Of a DNA stretch of 64,000 nucleotides, positions 8,186 through 19,370 are shown one piece after another. The DNA lies in NCBI RefSeq assembly GCF_000626635.1, contig NZ_CP007451.1:2985501-3049500 (forward strand), read 5' to 3'. This DNA is from Draconibacterium orientale (GTDB lineage: Bacteria; Bacteroidota; Bacteroidia; Bacteroidales; Prolixibacteraceae). Within the stretch, counting starts at the first letter, position 1, and each line of letters opens with the position of its first letter. The notes beneath the pieces were generated by a model. That model was not told the origin of the DNA, made no database searches, and worked only from the letters and a program-made list of their open reading frames with translations. The position numbers were made by a program, and so were the translations under genes.

Positions 8186-10279
8186 ATGAAAACTGGAATT
8201 TATATCACAAACACCGAAAGCAATACAGGTAGATCGCTTGTTACGCTGGGTGTTTTAAAAGTGTTACTTTCAAAAGTAACTAAGGTCGGTTATTTCCGGC
8301 CAATCATTAACGATTATCCAAAGGGAGTTCACGATAATCATATCGAAACCATGATATCGTATTTCAACCTGGATATGGAGTACAAAGACGCTTATGGTTT
8401 TACCATGTCGCAGGTGGTTAAGTACAAAAACATGGGGCAGGAAGCACGTCTTATCGATCAGATAATCGACCGCTACAAGCAGTTAAAAGAAAAATTTGAT
8501 GTGGTTGTGGTTGAAGGTTCGGATTTCGACAATAAGGGCGCTACCTTTGAGTTGGATCTGAATATTGAGTTTGCCAAAAACCTTTCGATTCCTACCATTT
8601 TGGTAAGCTCGGCGAAAGATAGAAATATGGGTAGTGCCATTGCCAATATCGATCTGGCTATTAACTCATTTGCCGAAAGAGATGTGGTGGTACAATCGGT
8701 TGTAATGAACCGTGTTGAACCCGGAAATTGCGAAATGATGCGCGAAGAACTGAGCAAGGTAGTACCTGCCGAAACTTCGATTGAGATTATTCCGGAAATT
8801 AAAAAATTGGGCAGCCCTACAATAAAAGAAATTAACGACGAATTGGGTGGTACTGTACTGTTTGGCGAAAACCTGTTGTGCAAACAGGCCGATCGCTACG
8901 ATATTGGAGCAATGCAGTTGCGCAACTACCTCGACAGGGTAGAGGAGAATAGCCTGATTATTACTCCGGGCGACCGCTCCGATATTATTCTGGCGGCACT
9001 TCAGGCCAATGCATCGGCAAATTATCCAAGCATTGCCGGTATTGTGGTTACCGGTGGTATTGCTCCCGAGCCACAAATTGTACGACTGATTGAAGGTTTG
9101 CCAAATATTGTTCCTATTATTTTGGTTGACGATGTAACTTTTATTGCAGCCAAAAAAATATCGGATGTAAAACCAAAATTGCACCCGGGCATACCACGTA
9201 AAATCGATTTAAGTATTTCTACCTTCGAAAAATATGTGGATACCGACTTTCTTATCGACAAATTCAGAAGTTTTAAAACCGATGTAGTAACACCACATAT
9301 GTTCCAGTATAACCTGGTTGCAAAAGCTAAATCGAAAAGGCAACATATTGTTTTGCCCGAAGGTACCGACCCTCGTATTTTGCAGGCCGCTTCAAGTTTG
9401 GTTGACCAGGGGGTGGTTGAAATTACTCTTTTAGGAAAACGCGATGAAATTATTGCCAAAGCTACCGAAATAGGTGTGAGAATCAACGGTAATATAAAAA
9501 TCATCGATCCGGTAGAATCGGAGTATTACGAAGACTACTGGAGAACCTACCACGAACTGCGTAAACACAAAAATATACCTGAAGATATGGCCCGCGATGC
9601 TATGGCCGATGTTTCGTATTTCGGAACAATGATGGTTTACAAAGGCCATGCTGACGGCATGGTTTCAGGTGCTGCACATACTACAGCACACACCATTATT
9701 CCGGCACTTCAGTTTGTAAAAACCAAACCGGGCGTTAAAACGGTTTCGTCGGTGTTCTTTATGTGTCTCGACGACCATGTTTCGGTAATGGGCGACTGCG
9801 CGGTAAACGTTAGTCCAACGGCGGAGCAGCTGGCTGAGATTGCTGTTACATCGGCCGATTCGGCAATTGCGTTCGGTATCGATCCGAAAGTGGCATTGTT
9901 GTCGTATTCATCAGGTACATCAGGATCAGGTGTTGAGGTTGATAAAGTTCGCAGTGCTACTGAGATAGCTGTTGCTGCACGTCCTGATCTGAAGATTGAA
10001 GGACCTATACAATACGATGCCGCAGTTGATCCGAGCGTAGGAAAAAGCAAAATGCCCGATTCGCAAGTGGCAGGGAGAGCCAACGTGCTTATTTTCCCCG
10101 ATTTGAACACAGGAAACAATACATACAAAGCCATACAGCGCGAGACCGGAGCTCTGGCAATTGGCCCGATGTTACAAGGCTTAAACAAACCGGTTAACGA
10201 CCTTAGCCGTGGTTGCACAGTCAACGATATTTTTAATACCGTTGTAATTACAGCTATCCAGGCTCAGGAAGGATTTTAA
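8186..10279 (+). CDS. pta: Phosphate acetyltransferase
   Basis: 697-aa long-form enzyme converting acetyl-CoA and phosphate to acetyl phosphate and CoA. The N-terminal third is a dethiobiotin-synthetase-like P-loop domain (GIYITNTESNTGRSLVTLGV). The middle is a DRTGG-type regulatory domain (about 215-330). The C-terminal domain (about 370-697) is the catalytic PTA/PTB fold, with KSKRQHIVLPEGTDPRILQAA at its start and SYSSGTSGSGVEVDKV, NVLIFPDLNTGN near its end. ackA follows after 87 bases on the same strand, the usual acetate-production pair that yields ATP from acetyl-CoA in fermentation or overflow. The start is ATG 8186, at the family N-terminus. Confidence 0.97.
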   Translation: MKTGIYITNTESNTGRSLVTLGVLKVLLSKVTKVGYFRPIINDYPKGVHDNHIETMISYFNLDMEYKDAYGFTMSQVVKYKNMGQEARLIDQIIDRYKQLKEKFDVVVVEGSDFDNKGATFELDLNIEFAKNLSIPTILVSSAKDRNMGSAIANIDLAINSFAERDVVVQSVVMNRVEPGNCEMMREELSKVVPAETSIEIIPEIKKLGSPTIKEINDELGGTVLFGENLLCKQADRYDIGAMQLRNYLDRVEENSLIITPGDRSDIILAALQANASANYPSIAGIVVTGGIAPEPQIVRLIEGLPNIVPIILVDDVTFIAAKKISDVKPKLHPGIPRKIDLSISTFEKYVDTDFLIDKFRSFKTDVVTPHMFQYNLVAKAKSKRQHIVLPEGTDPRILQAASSLVDQGVVEITLLGKRDEIIAKATEIGVRINGNIKIIDPVESEYYEDYWRTYHELRKHKNIPEDMARDAMADVSYFGTMMVYKGHADGMVSGAAHTTAHTIIPALQFVKTKPGVKTVSSVFFMCLDDHVSVMGDCAVNVSPTAEQLAEIAVTSADSAIAFGIDPKVALLSYSSGTSGSGVEVDKVRSATEIAVAARPDLKIEGPIQYDAAVDPSVGKSKMPDSQVAGRANVLIFPDLNTGNNTYKAIQRETGALAIGPMLQGLNKPVNDLSRGCTVNDIFNTVVITAIQAQEGF

Positions 10280-10366
10280 AAGTAAATTCATACTTTTTAC
10301 GATAACAGGCTCACTGTCACGAGAATGGTTGGCCTGTTACCAAAATTATAACAGATATATTTTAAA

Positions 10367-11563
10367 ATGAATATTTTAGTAATTAATGCAGGTAGCTCGT
10401 CAATTAAATATCAGTTGATTGATATGAACACCGAGTTGCCATTGTCGAGTGGTATTGTAGAACGGATCGGTCTGGAAATGGGATTGATTAAACACAAAAC
10501 ATTTGTTAACGGTTCGGAAGAAAAGACCGTTGAGGAATTCCCGATTCCCGATCATGGCGTTGGTTTAAAACGTGTTGCCGAATTGCTTACCGACAAAAAA
10601 GTGGGGGTTATCAGCGAGCCGTCAGAAATTCAGGCTGTTGGTCACCGTTTGGTACATGGTGGCGAAACTTTTACCGAAACAGTAGAGATTACCGATGAGG
10701 TAAAAGCTAAAGTAAAAGAATTGTTTCCATTAGCACCATTGCATAATCCGGCTAACCTGATTGGCGTAGAAGTGGCCGAAAAAGTATTCCCGAATGCCAA
10801 ACAAGTTGGTGTGTTTGATACTGCTTTTCACCAAAGCATTCCTGAAAAAGCATTCCGCTACGCTTTACCTGAGAAATTCTACAGTGAATTGCGTATCCGT
10901 AAATATGGATTTCACGGAACTTCGCACAAATTTATTTCAGAAAAAGCAATTGAGTATTTAGGAAATCCTGATGCAAAAATTGTAACCATTCACCTGGGCA
11001 ACGGGGCATCGATGGCTGCTGTAAAAGGTGGTGTTTGTGTTGATACGACCATGGGAATGGGACCGTTAAGCGGATTGATTATGGGAACCCGTTCGGGCGA
11101 CATCGACCCGGCAATTATTTTCTACCTGGCACAGCAAAAAGGATATTCGATAGATGAAATTTCAGACCTGCTGAATAAAGAAAGCGGAATGAAAGGCCTA
11201 ACCGGTTTAACTGATATGCGCGATGTAGAGAAACTACAGGGCGAAGGAGATCCGGTTGCTGTTCTGGCCCTTGAAATGTATGCTTACCGTGTAAAACAAT
11301 ACATTGGAAGTTATGCCTCGGCCATGAACGGTGTTGATGCCATTGTATTTACTGCCGGTATTGGCGAAAACAAAACTTCGGTTCGCGAGATGGTTTGCGA
11401 GGATATGGATTACCTGGGAATTACCTGGGACGAAGAAAAAGATAAGAACCGCAATGGCGATGTTCACGAAATTAACGTGGATGGCGCAAAAGTTAAAGTG
11501 CTTATTATCCCAACCAACGAAGAGCTGGAGATTGCAAAACAATCGTTGGCACTGATGAAATAG
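10367..11563 (+). CDS. ackA: Acetate kinase
   Basis: 398 aa, the usual length. Converts acetyl phosphate and ADP to acetate and ATP. The ASKHA-family N-terminal signature (ILVINAGSSSIKYQLI) and the second signature (RKYGFHGTSHKFIS) are both present, along with the phosphate loop HLGNGASMAAV, the motif DTTMGMGPLSGLIMGTRSGD and FTAGIGEN near the C-terminus. It lies downstream of pta, most likely on the same transcript, and ends at a strong intrinsic terminator. Confidence 0.98.
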   Translation: MNILVINAGSSSIKYQLIDMNTELPLSSGIVERIGLEMGLIKHKTFVNGSEEKTVEEFPIPDHGVGLKRVAELLTDKKVGVISEPSEIQAVGHRLVHGGETFTETVEITDEVKAKVKELFPLAPLHNPANLIGVEVAEKVFPNAKQVGVFDTAFHQSIPEKAFRYALPEKFYSELRIRKYGFHGTSHKFISEKAIEYLGNPDAKIVTIHLGNGASMAAVKGGVCVDTTMGMGPLSGLIMGTRSGDIDPAIIFYLAQQKGYSIDEISDLLNKESGMKGLTGLTDMRDVEKLQGEGDPVAVLALEMYAYRVKQYIGSYASAMNGVDAIVFTAGIGENKTSVREMVCEDMDYLGITWDEEKDKNRNGDVHEINVDGAKVKVLIIPTNEELEIAKQSLALMK

Positions 11564-11581
11564 AGCGAAAAATATAATAAC

Positions 11582-11617
11582 AAAAAGGCGTATCCGATCA
11601 CGGGTGCGCCTTTTTTA
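11582..11617 (+). terminator. Intrinsic terminator of pta-ackA
   Basis: A 10-bp stem (GGCGTATCCG with CGGGTGCGCC, including G-U pairs) with loop ATCA, followed by TTTTTT. Confidence 0.85.
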
Positions 11618-11777
11618 ATACTCCTTTTTTTGTGTTTTATACCGGTTAGTAATTAAAAGCCTTGCACGCTTTACGCCACTTCAATTGGCTATTGGCATTA
11701 CATTCTGAATACAAACAGATAGAACCTGTTGTTGTTTGGAAAAATCGCTTAAGATTCAAATCGAAAAACAATGGGTG

Positions 11778-14700
11778 TTAATTATTAAAGAGTTGTTTTA
11801 TCGATTCGTACAGTTGTGCTTTTGCAATTGGTTTTAGAATAAAATCGTTGCAGCCGGCATCTTTCGCCCGCCTGATATCTTCGGGCTGTGCAAATGCCGA
11901 TTGGGCAATAATTTTTACCGATTTATTGAATTCCCGGATCTTTGAAGTAGTAGTAAAACCGTCGATTATGGGCATTTTTATGTCCATTAATATCAAATCA
12001 ATATCAGTGTGGGCCTTTACAGTCTGAAGGGCTTCCTGCCCATTATTGGCAACCAGTATTTCTGTGGCAATGTCTTTTAGCAGTAGTTTCAACAATTCAA
12101 CCGATACCGGATCGTCTTCAGCTACCAGTAATTTAAGGTTCTGGTTCAGTAGTTTGTTGTTTGTATTGTGCAGTTCGTATTTAGGTGGCTCATTGTTGCG
12201 TGCTGTCGTTGGGATTGGCAAGCTAACTGTGAAGGATGTTCCTTTTCCAACTTCCGATTGTAAGCTGATGGTTCCGTTTAACATTTCGGTGTACGATTTT
12301 GCGATAGACAGGCCTAATCCTGATCCTTCAAAAACCCTCGAATCGGCCACATCGGCCTGTACAAACCGGTCGAAAATAGCTTTTTGTCTGTCTTGGGGAA
12401 TTCCAACACCGGTGTCGTTTACATAAAAATGAATAAACTCCTTGTTAATGGTATAGCCAAACTCAATAGTGCCCGATGGAGTGAATTTACAGGCATTTTT
12501 GATTAGGTTCGTTAAAATCGAATTTAACTTGTCGGGATCGGAGTGAAGCAGGTTTAACGGATTGCCATTGTTTTCGTTCAGCCTGAAATCGATTGCTTTG
12601 CTTTGCATTGCCGGTTGAAAGAAAACATACATATCATTCATAAACGCCGGAAGATTGATGTCTTGCATAGCGATGTTTACCATTCCCGATTCAATTTTCG
12701 AAATATCGATAATATCGTTGATGGTGTTTAGCATTCTGTCTCCACTGGTTTGAATAACATCAATAAACTCTGTTCGTTGCTCGCTGGATAGGTTCGGCGT
12801 TTTTAATAATTCGGTAAAGCCAAGAATTCCGTTCATTGGAGTACGAATTTCATGGCTCATATTGGCAAGGAAAGCAGATTTTAGTTTATCACTTTGTTCT
12901 GCTTTTTCTTTTGCCTGCACAAGCTCTTTTTCTATTTGTTTTTGTTTCGTTATATCTCTGAATTCAACTACCCGAACATTTTTGTTGTGGTACGGAATCA
13001 TTTTACCCTCTATACGAATTGGGTAAGTTTGCCCGTTTTTACGGATTCCAACGGTTTCATAAGGTTTTGAATATTGTCCCTCAATATGTTTTATTACCAG
13101 GTCGCGTTGATCTTCTGTAATTAAAAGCAACCCATCCATACCTATTAGCTCTTCGTGCGAATAGCCGGTAATTATAGATAAGCCGTGGTTACAATCCAAA
13201 ATTTTCCCATTATCGTGTATGGCTATTCCTCCAAACGAGGCATTGTGCAAGGCTTTATAGCGTGCTTCGTTGTGCTCGGCTATTTCTTTGGATTGTTGCA
13301 GTTCTTTTAATGTTTGTTTCTTTTCGGTAATGTCTTCGCGAACAGCTACAAACTGAACAATTTCGCCATGGTTGTTAAAAATGGGGGAAATTATGGCTTG
13401 CTCCCAGTACAGTTCGTGGTTCTTTTTTTTGTTTAGGATTTCGCCTTGCCATATTTTACCTGATTTTATGGTTTGCCAAAGACCCTTATAGAATGATTTG
13501 CTGTGGCTCCCGGAACTGAGAATATTGGGATTTTTTCCAATAACTTCTTTTTTAAAGTATCCTGTTTTTGCTTCGAAAAACGGATTTACGTATTCAATAT
13601 TTCCATTGATGTCGGTAATTAAAATGCTTGCTGAACTTGATTCAACGGCTTTCGATAGCATTTCGTTGGTTTGCTCCAGAGTTTTCCTTCGGGTTATTTC
13701 GCTAATAAATCCTTCAAGTAGTATTTTGTTGTTGTTGTAAAAAGCCTTACCGCGTTCCCAAACCCACTTTTGTTGGTTCTCCTTACTGGTAATGCGGTAT
13801 TCCAACTCGTACGATTGTTTTTGTTTTATTGCGTTCTGTATGGTTTGGCGAACGAAGTTTCTGTCGTCGGGGTGAACTATTGAACTGAAGCTTATGCTAT
13901 CGCCAATTAGTTCTTCCGGTTTGTATCCAAAAAGTGCATAACATCCTTCGCTCAAAAAGTTCAGGCTCCACTTTTCGGCGTTTTCAAGGCTTATACAATT
14001 GAAAGCAACTCCCGGAAGATTATCGAGCAGGCGATTTAATTTTTCTTTGTTTCTTTTAATTTCGTCCTGAAGTTGAAAACGTTCCGAGACATCGCGCAAT
14101 GCCGCTATTCGCACAATTTCTCCTTTGTATGAAATACTGCGCGATTCAATTTCAACATAACCAATGGTGTGGTCTTTTTTTCTAATACCAACAATAAAAG
14201 GTGTGGAACACTCGTGTTGCATGCTTGCAAGCACTTGCGGGATATTTTCCTCAAGAACAAAGTTTAATAAAATATTTTTACCAATTAATTCTTCTCTTGA
14301 AAAGCCGGAGATGTTGAGCAATGTTTGATTTACATCGCGTATAATACCATTTTGGTGAATAATTATACCTTCGAATGATGCTTCGGAAAGAAACCGGTAA
14401 TGTTCTTCATTTTCTTTTAATTGTTCGAGTAATTTTTTAGACCCTGAGTTATCGTGCAGAATCATCATAATTGCAGGGCGATTCTCAAAGTCGGTTTTAA
14501 CTGCTGTTATTCCAAGCGGAAAAGTTTCTCCCGATTTTGTAATGGCCGTGGCTTCCTGATTTTTTGGGGTGATGTTTCCCGATAAGATATCGTTATAGAG
14601 CTGTTTCGCGCGGTTTAATTCTTTAGGGGCTACCAGTATTGTGAACTGTTTGCCATGTAACTCGCCTTCGGAATACCTTGTTAGTTGGCACAAGGCCTGG

Positions 14701-15311
14701 TTAACGAATTTAATTACACCATCCTGTATAATAATTACGCCATCGTTTAAGGAGTTTATCAGGTTTTTATAACAGCGTTCGTTTGTTTTTAACTCTTTGG
14801 TTTGTTTAAGTTTTAATAAGGCATTGGCAATATTGTTAGCCAGGTCGGTAAGGCAAAGTTCTTCTTTTGGGTGCCTGGCATCTTTGGCAGGAACTGCCAC
14901 GCACATTACGCCTAAAGCTTGTTTGTCTTCATGTACAGGAACAAGAAGCAGAGTCCATTCTTTCGTGTCTAGCTGGTGTTGCCAATGGGCGGGCAGATTG
15001 CTAGTTATGGAATAATCGCCATTTAAGATGTCCTTCCTGATATCATCAGAAATACCGTTTGTAAGCAGTTGATGTTTTACACTGTTAATGCTACGCTGGT
15101 CGCCTGACCCGGTAAAATAGTTAATGTCTCCATTATCATTAAACAGCGTTGCACATGCAAAAAAATAACCGCGGGTAGCAACTAATACATCACAGGTTTT
15201 ACCTAATAATGATTCAGGTGTTTTCTCTGAAATTATTAATCGTTCAATTTTTCGTGTGGTATCAATTATTTTATGGAGGTGTGCAATTTTTTGATCGGCC
15301 CGCTTATTCAT
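11778..15311 (-). CDS. Soluble hybrid histidine kinase (GAF, five PAS, kinase, receiver)
   Basis: 1177 aa with no transmembrane segment, so a cytoplasmic sensor. Order: a GAF-like domain (about 15-170); PAS domains at about 180-300, 305-420, 425-550, 555-680 and 690-810, several followed by a PAC segment such as REDITEKK or FRDITKQKQ; the HisKA H-box ([15 protein letters not shown]); the ATPase domain with N-box [13 protein letters not shown] and G-boxes DTGVGIP and [11 protein letters not shown]; and a C-terminal receiver with its phospho-acceptor Asp in LILMDIKMP and Lys in FILKPI. There is no HPt domain and no response regulator beside it, so its output is unknown. The many PAS domains suggest several internal signals such as redox state, gas or small ligands. 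It has its own -7 element and stands as a single gene. Confidence 0.93.
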   Translation of the reverse strand: MNKRADQKIAHLHKIIDTTRKIERLIISEKTPESLLGKTCDVLVATRGYFFACATLFNDNGDINYFTGSGDQRSINSVKHQLLTNGISDDIRKDILNGDYSITSNLPAHWQHQLDTKEWTLLLVPVHEDKQALGVMCVAVPAKDARHPKEELCLTDLANNIANALLKLKQTKELKTNERCYKNLINSLNDGVIIIQDGVIKFVNQALCQLTRYSEGELHGKQFTILVAPKELNRAKQLYNDILSGNITPKNQEATAITKSGETFPLGITAVKTDFENRPAIMMILHDNSGSKKLLEQLKENEEHYRFLSEASFEGIIIHQNGIIRDVNQTLLNISGFSREELIGKNILLNFVLEENIPQVLASMQHECSTPFIVGIRKKDHTIGYVEIESRSISYKGEIVRIAALRDVSERFQLQDEIKRNKEKLNRLLDNLPGVAFNCISLENAEKWSLNFLSEGCYALFGYKPEELIGDSISFSSIVHPDDRNFVRQTIQNAIKQKQSYELEYRITSKENQQKWVWERGKAFYNNNKILLEGFISEITRRKTLEQTNEMLSKAVESSSASILITDINGNIEYVNPFFEAKTGYFKKEVIGKNPNILSSGSHSKSFYKGLWQTIKSGKIWQGEILNKKKNHELYWEQAIISPIFNNHGEIVQFVAVREDITEKKQTLKELQQSKEIAEHNEARYKALHNASFGGIAIHDNGKILDCNHGLSIITGYSHEELIGMDGLLLITEDQRDLVIKHIEGQYSKPYETVGIRKNGQTYPIRIEGKMIPYHNKNVRVVEFRDITKQKQIEKELVQAKEKAEQSDKLKSAFLANMSHEIRTPMNGILGFTELLKTPNLSSEQRTEFIDVIQTSGDRMLNTINDIIDISKIESGMVNIAMQDINLPAFMNDMYVFFQPAMQSKAIDFRLNENNGNPLNLLHSDPDKLNSILTNLIKNACKFTPSGTIEFGYTINKEFIHFYVNDTGVGIPQDRQKAIFDRFVQADVADSRVFEGSGLGLSIAKSYTEMLNGTISLQSEVGKGTSFTVSLPIPTTARNNEPPKYELHNTNNKLLNQNLKLLVAEDDPVSVELLKLLLKDIATEILVANNGQEALQTVKAHTDIDLILMDIKMPIIDGFTTTSKIREFNKSVKIIAQSAFAQPEDIRRAKDAGCNDFILKPIAKAQLYESIKQLFNN

Positions 15312-15367
15312 CCCCGGCTTGTTCTGATTTTATATAAGGTGCACAAGGTACTATACCTTAGGCGGCG

Positions 15368-15375
15368 CAAATATA
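15368..15375 (-). promoter_or_regulatory. -7 element upstream of the hybrid kinase
   Basis: Minus-strand TATATTTG, about 57 bases before the start codon. No clear TTG partner upstream. Confidence 0.4.
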
Positions 15376-15418
15376 GCAATTTTAAAGAAGTTTTTATCCT
15401 GAAAAAGAGGGCTGGAGA

Positions 15419-15456
15419 CAAAAAAAGGTACCTCAAAAATGAAGCACCTTTTTATA
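15419..15456 (-). terminator. Intrinsic terminator of tkt
   Basis: AAAAAGGT pairs with ACCTTTTT; the hairpin has A and T flanks on either side and could work in both directions. It sits 20 bases past the tkt stop. Confidence 0.75.
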
Positions 15457-15475
15457 TCTGATTATTGCTTTTTTC

Positions 15476-17491
15476 TTATGCCAATAATTCTTTCACCTGG
15501 TTATATACATTTTCGCCTGTATAGCCCAGTTTTACGTCTAATACTCCGGCAGGAGCAGAGAATCCGAATGATCCGAGACCAAACACTTTCCCGTCCATTC
15601 CAACCAATCCTTCAAGTGTTACAGGCAATCCGGCAGTTAAACCAAATTTAGCAACTCCTGCAGGAAGAACTTCTTTTTGGTACTCGGCACTTTGTGTGCG
15701 GAATAAACCTTCGGAAGGAACAGAAACGATACGGCTTTTCACACCATCTTTGGCCAATAATTCGGCACCGTCAACCAAGGTACTTACTTCCGAACCGCTT
15801 GCCAAAAGAATTACATCTGGTGTACCTTCGCAATCCTGAAGAATGTAGGCTCCTTTTGTAGCTCCCTGTGCTGTTTCGTAGGTAGTAACATCTTTAATTC
15901 CTTGGCGCGACAGAATAAGCGCTGTTGGCGTATCGGTATTTTCCATTGCCATTTTCCATGCAACGGTAGTTTCGTTGCCATCGGCCGGACGCAATACCAA
16001 CATTGAGTTTTTGTGGTTGTGGTTTTGCAATTTCTCCATCAGGCGAATTTGCGCTTCCTGCTCAACCGGTTGGTGAGTAGGACCATCTTCTCCAACGCGG
16101 AATGCATCGTGTGTCCAGATGTATTTAACCGGCAACTCCTGCAAGGCTGCAATACGTGCGGCCGGTTTCATATAATCGCTGAATACGAAGAACGTACCAC
16201 ATGCCGGAATAACTCCGCCGTGCAGTGCCATACCGTTCATAATGGCAGCCATTGTTAGCTCGCAAACACCTGCCTGCAGGAATTGTCCGCTAAAATCGCC
16301 TTTTTTAAATGCTATTGTATTTTTTAGGAAACCGTCGGTTTTATCCGAGTTTGAAAGGTCGGCAGACGACACGATCATATTCTCAACCTCTTTGGCAAAT
16401 ACCGAAAGAACAGCGGCAGACGCACCACGTGTTGCGATACCTGCTTTTTGTTCGATTTTGCTGTAATCGATTTCCGGAACTTCGTTCGAGAAGAATGCTT
16501 TTAGTTTTGCTGCCAATTCAGGATTTGTAGCTTCCCATTTTGCCTGTACAGCTTTTTTCGCTGCCGCAGCTTCAATAAGCGCAGCTTTGCGTTTTTCGTA
16601 GTATTCTTTTACGTCGTCGAAAATTACGAATGGGTTTTCAGGATCGCCACCCAGATTCTCGATTGTTTTTGCAAAAGATGCTCCGGCGCCCGATAATGGC
16701 TGACCGTGTGTTGAACACTGACGCTCGAAGTTTGCACCATCTTCGGTAATAGCGCCTTTACCCATAATTGTTTTACCAATTATCAGGGTTGGTTTTTCAG
16801 TTTCTTCCTGTGCATTTTTTAAAGCTTTACGAATGGCATCAGCGTCGTTACCGGCAATGGTTACCACGTTCCAGCCCCAGGCTTTATATTTCATTTCAGT
16901 GTCTTCAGTAGTCACCTCGTCGGTTTCTGTTGACAACTGAATGTCGTTTGAATCGTAGAACATAATCAGGTTGCTCAATCCCAGGTGACCGGCAATTCTC
17001 CCAGCACCCTGTGAAATCTCTTCCTGAATACCACCATCAGAGATGAAAGCGTATGTTTTGTGCGCCATCCATTCGCCAAAACGAGCTACTAAAAAGCGCT
17101 CGGCAATAGCTGCACCAACTGCCATAACATGGCCTTGTCCGAGTGGGCCGGATGTGTTTTCAACACCACGCTCAACGTCAACTTCGGGGTGTCCCGGAGT
17201 TACGCTTCCCCACTGACGGAAATTGGCAACATCTTCCATGCTGTAAAAACCTGCCAAAGATAGAATTCCGTAAAGCATTGGAGACATATGGCCCGGATCG
17301 AGGAAAAAACGGTCGCGGTTTGCCCATGTCATGTCCGATGGGTCGTAATTAAGGAATTCAGAATAAAGGATGTTTACAAAATCTGCTCCGCCCATTGCTC
17401 CGCCAGGGTGGCCCGAATTTGCTTTTTCAACCATTGCGGCAGCGAGAATACGAACGTTATCAGCTGCTTTAACTTCAATACTTTTACTCAT
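15476..17491 (-). CDS. tkt: Transketolase
   Basis: 671 aa, full length. Thiamine diphosphate enzyme of the non-oxidative pentose phosphate pathway, moving two-carbon units between sugar phosphates. The N-terminal domain has GHPGGAMGGADF, the GPLGQGHVMAVGAAIAERF segment and the diphosphate-binding FISDGGIQEEISQGA. The middle pyrimidine-binding domain includes HDAFRVGEDGPTHQPVE, typical of transketolases. The C-terminal domain is complete. It is monocistronic: a terminator follows, and a possible TATTTTTG element lies about 45 bases upstream (17543-17536). The neighbouring minus-strand serA is separated by its own terminator. Confidence 0.96.
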   Translation of the reverse strand: MSKSIEVKAADNVRILAAAMVEKANSGHPGGAMGGADFVNILYSEFLNYDPSDMTWANRDRFFLDPGHMSPMLYGILSLAGFYSMEDVANFRQWGSVTPGHPEVDVERGVENTSGPLGQGHVMAVGAAIAERFLVARFGEWMAHKTYAFISDGGIQEEISQGAGRIAGHLGLSNLIMFYDSNDIQLSTETDEVTTEDTEMKYKAWGWNVVTIAGNDADAIRKALKNAQEETEKPTLIIGKTIMGKGAITEDGANFERQCSTHGQPLSGAGASFAKTIENLGGDPENPFVIFDDVKEYYEKRKAALIEAAAAKKAVQAKWEATNPELAAKLKAFFSNEVPEIDYSKIEQKAGIATRGASAAVLSVFAKEVENMIVSSADLSNSDKTDGFLKNTIAFKKGDFSGQFLQAGVCELTMAAIMNGMALHGGVIPACGTFFVFSDYMKPAARIAALQELPVKYIWTHDAFRVGEDGPTHQPVEQEAQIRLMEKLQNHNHKNSMLVLRPADGNETTVAWKMAMENTDTPTALILSRQGIKDVTTYETAQGATKGAYILQDCEGTPDVILLASGSEVSTLVDGAELLAKDGVKSRIVSVPSEGLFRTQSAEYQKEVLPAGVAKFGLTAGLPVTLEGLVGMDGKVFGLGSFGFSAPAGVLDVKLGYTGENVYNQVKELLA

Positions 17492-17807
17492 TTTTTTGTA
17501 CTTTTTTCAATTTACTTTAGGCAGGACAGGAACGCCAAAAATAGTAAAAAAGAGGGACTTGGAAAGCGGGCCGGCTTGTTGTTAATAATAATTTAGCAAA
17601 GAGGACTAAGTGTTTAAAAGTTTGAAACACAATTCTTTTCCTACGCCTTATAGCCGGAATGAAAATTATGGTTTCCACCTAACCTTTCTGATAGGGTGGA
17701 ATTGTAGTCGTTTGAGGGATTTCGGAGGTGGTTAAATTGAATAAAAAAAGAGAACCAGATGCGAACCTGATTCTCCTTTAGTTGAAATATATTTTATTGT
17801 TGTTGCC
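17492..17807. other. Intergenic region between tkt and serA
   Basis: It holds a possible tkt -7 element (minus-strand TATTTTTG, 17543-17536), a 7-bp hairpin without a T-run (TTCCACC at 17673 with GGTGGAA at 17695), and the serA terminator. No gene seen. Confidence 0.4.
17743..17780 (-). terminator. Intrinsic terminator of serA
   Basis: On the minus strand GAGAATCAG pairs with CTGGTTCTC (one G-U pair), followed by a long T-run. Confidence 0.8.
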
Positions 17808-18980
17808 TTATGCATTTATCAGACGAACCATAAAAATGCCATCGATAGCTAACAGTTTTTCTTTTACGCTGTCGTTAATTTTTTCGGCATCAACATCGAT
17901 AATGTTATAGGCAATATTGTCGCGTTTTTTGTTCAGCATATTATCAATGTTCAGTCCTTCGGCAGCCAATACAGTCGAAATCTGACTAACCATATTCGGA
18001 ACATTGCGGTTGGCAATCAGAATACGGCTTCCGCCGTTGCGCTCCAGTTCGGCAGCCGGGAAATTCACCGAGTTTTTAATGTTACCGTTCTCGAGGTAGT
18101 CGCGCATTTGCTCAACAGCCATAATCGCACAGTTGGTTTCCGACTCTTTTGTTGAAGCACCCAGGTGAGGAATTGAAATTACATTATCCAGTTTCAGGCA
18201 TTCTTCATCCGGGAAATCGGTAATGTATTTGGCTACTTTACCCGATTCGATAGCCACTTTTAAATCGGCATGATCTACCAGGCCTCCACGTGCAAAGTTC
18301 AGAATTTTAACGCCATCTTTCATCATGGCAAATTTGTCTTTGTTAATGTATCCTTTGGTATCGGGTAACAACGGAATGTTGATGGTTACAAAATCGGCTT
18401 GTTGCAACAACACCTGAATACCTTCAACCACTTTTACCTCGCGGCTCAGTTTCAGTGCGTGTTTTACCGACATATATGGATCGTAACCAATAACGTTCAT
18501 ACGAAGTGCCGACGCAGCATTTGCTGCCAGAACACCAATAGCTCCCAAACCAATTACGGCCAGTGTTTTTCCTTTAATTTCTTCTCCGGCAAAGTTCTTT
18601 TTTCCTTGTTCAACCAACGACGGAACGGCATCGCCCTGTCCGATTAAGGTTTTTGCCCAGTTTGCTGCTCCGATATAATCGCGCGAGGCCATTAACATTC
18701 CGGCAATTACAGCCTCTTTAACTCCGTTGGCGTTTGCACCCGGTGTATTAAAAACTACGATTCCTCGCTCGGTGCATTTCTCAATTGGAATATTATTTAC
18801 ACCCGCTCCGGCTCTTGCAACAGCTTTTACCGAGGAGGGAATTTCAACATCGTGCATTTTAAAACTGCGCAAAACAATCGCATCCGGATTTGGAAGCTCG
18901 CTTGCAATCTCATAATTGTCGAGAGGGAAAAGTTTAAGACCATCGGGGTCAATCTTATTCAGAGTTTGAATTTTAAACAT
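17808..18980 (-). CDS. serA: D-3-phosphoglycerate dehydrogenase, ACT-domain form
   Basis: 390 aa. Oxidises 3-phosphoglycerate to 3-phosphohydroxypyruvate, the first step of serine synthesis. The NAD-binding motif GLGAIGVLAANAA, the catalytic Arg in NFARGGLVD, Glu in the DFPDEE region and His in IPHLGAST are all present. A C-terminal ACT domain (about 315-390) suggests feedback control by serine or a related amino acid. The extra allosteric substrate-binding domain of long SerA proteins is absent. serC is not adjacent, so the gene appears to be a single unit. Other 2-hydroxyacid dehydrogenases share the fold, but the ACT domain and N-terminus favour SerA. Confidence 0.92.
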   Translation of the reverse strand: MFKIQTLNKIDPDGLKLFPLDNYEIASELPNPDAIVLRSFKMHDVEIPSSVKAVARAGAGVNNIPIEKCTERGIVVFNTPGANANGVKEAVIAGMLMASRDYIGAANWAKTLIGQGDAVPSLVEQGKKNFAGEEIKGKTLAVIGLGAIGVLAANAASALRMNVIGYDPYMSVKHALKLSREVKVVEGIQVLLQQADFVTINIPLLPDTKGYINKDKFAMMKDGVKILNFARGGLVDHADLKVAIESGKVAKYITDFPDEECLKLDNVISIPHLGASTKESETNCAIMAVEQMRDYLENGNIKNSVNFPAAELERNGGSRILIANRNVPNMVSQISTVLAAEGLNIDNMLNKKRDNIAYNIIDVDAEKINDSVKEKLLAIDGIFMVRLINA

Positions 18981-19275
18981 GTAGCTTGTTTTTTAATTGA
19001 TATTCTCTGTAGCTGATAACGCTATCCAAAACTGCAAAATAGTGGGTAGCATAAGTTTTAATGACAAATATCAGCATTATATCTATAAATTATAAGCGAT
19101 GGGGGGGATTAATTTTCAATATGAAATTAACATTAATGAACGAAGCCCGATAATACACCCGATTTTTTGATGTGCCGGAGCCTTGCTTTTGAAAACGAAT
19201 TGATGCTAAACGTTGGAGGTGAGTGGATAAGGAATTTCAAATCGCTATCTTATCAGGAAGCTGATTCAGTTAAGA
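18981..19275. other. Intergenic region upstream of serA
   Basis: Probably carries the serA promoter, but no box matches the consensus with proper spacing. A 64-codon plus-strand ORF at 19167-19361 runs across the crp terminator and has no recognisable domain, so it is not called. Confidence 0.4.
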
Positions 19276-19306
19276 GCAAAAAAAAGCCAGACTCTCCAGC
19301 CTGGCT
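19276..19306 (-). terminator. Intrinsic terminator of the Crp-family gene
   Basis: On the minus strand AGCCAG and CTGGCT form a stem around a 10-base loop, followed by eight T. Confidence 0.8.
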
Positions 19307-19370
19307 CATCAACCTTCAACTACTAACCGATTTTATAACCCAAAAAATTATGAAACAATAGTTTGAACTA

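Noticed and set aside
19167-19361. 64-codon plus-strand ORF upstream of serA
   Set aside because: It runs through the hairpin and T-run that terminate the Crp-family gene and has no recognisable features.
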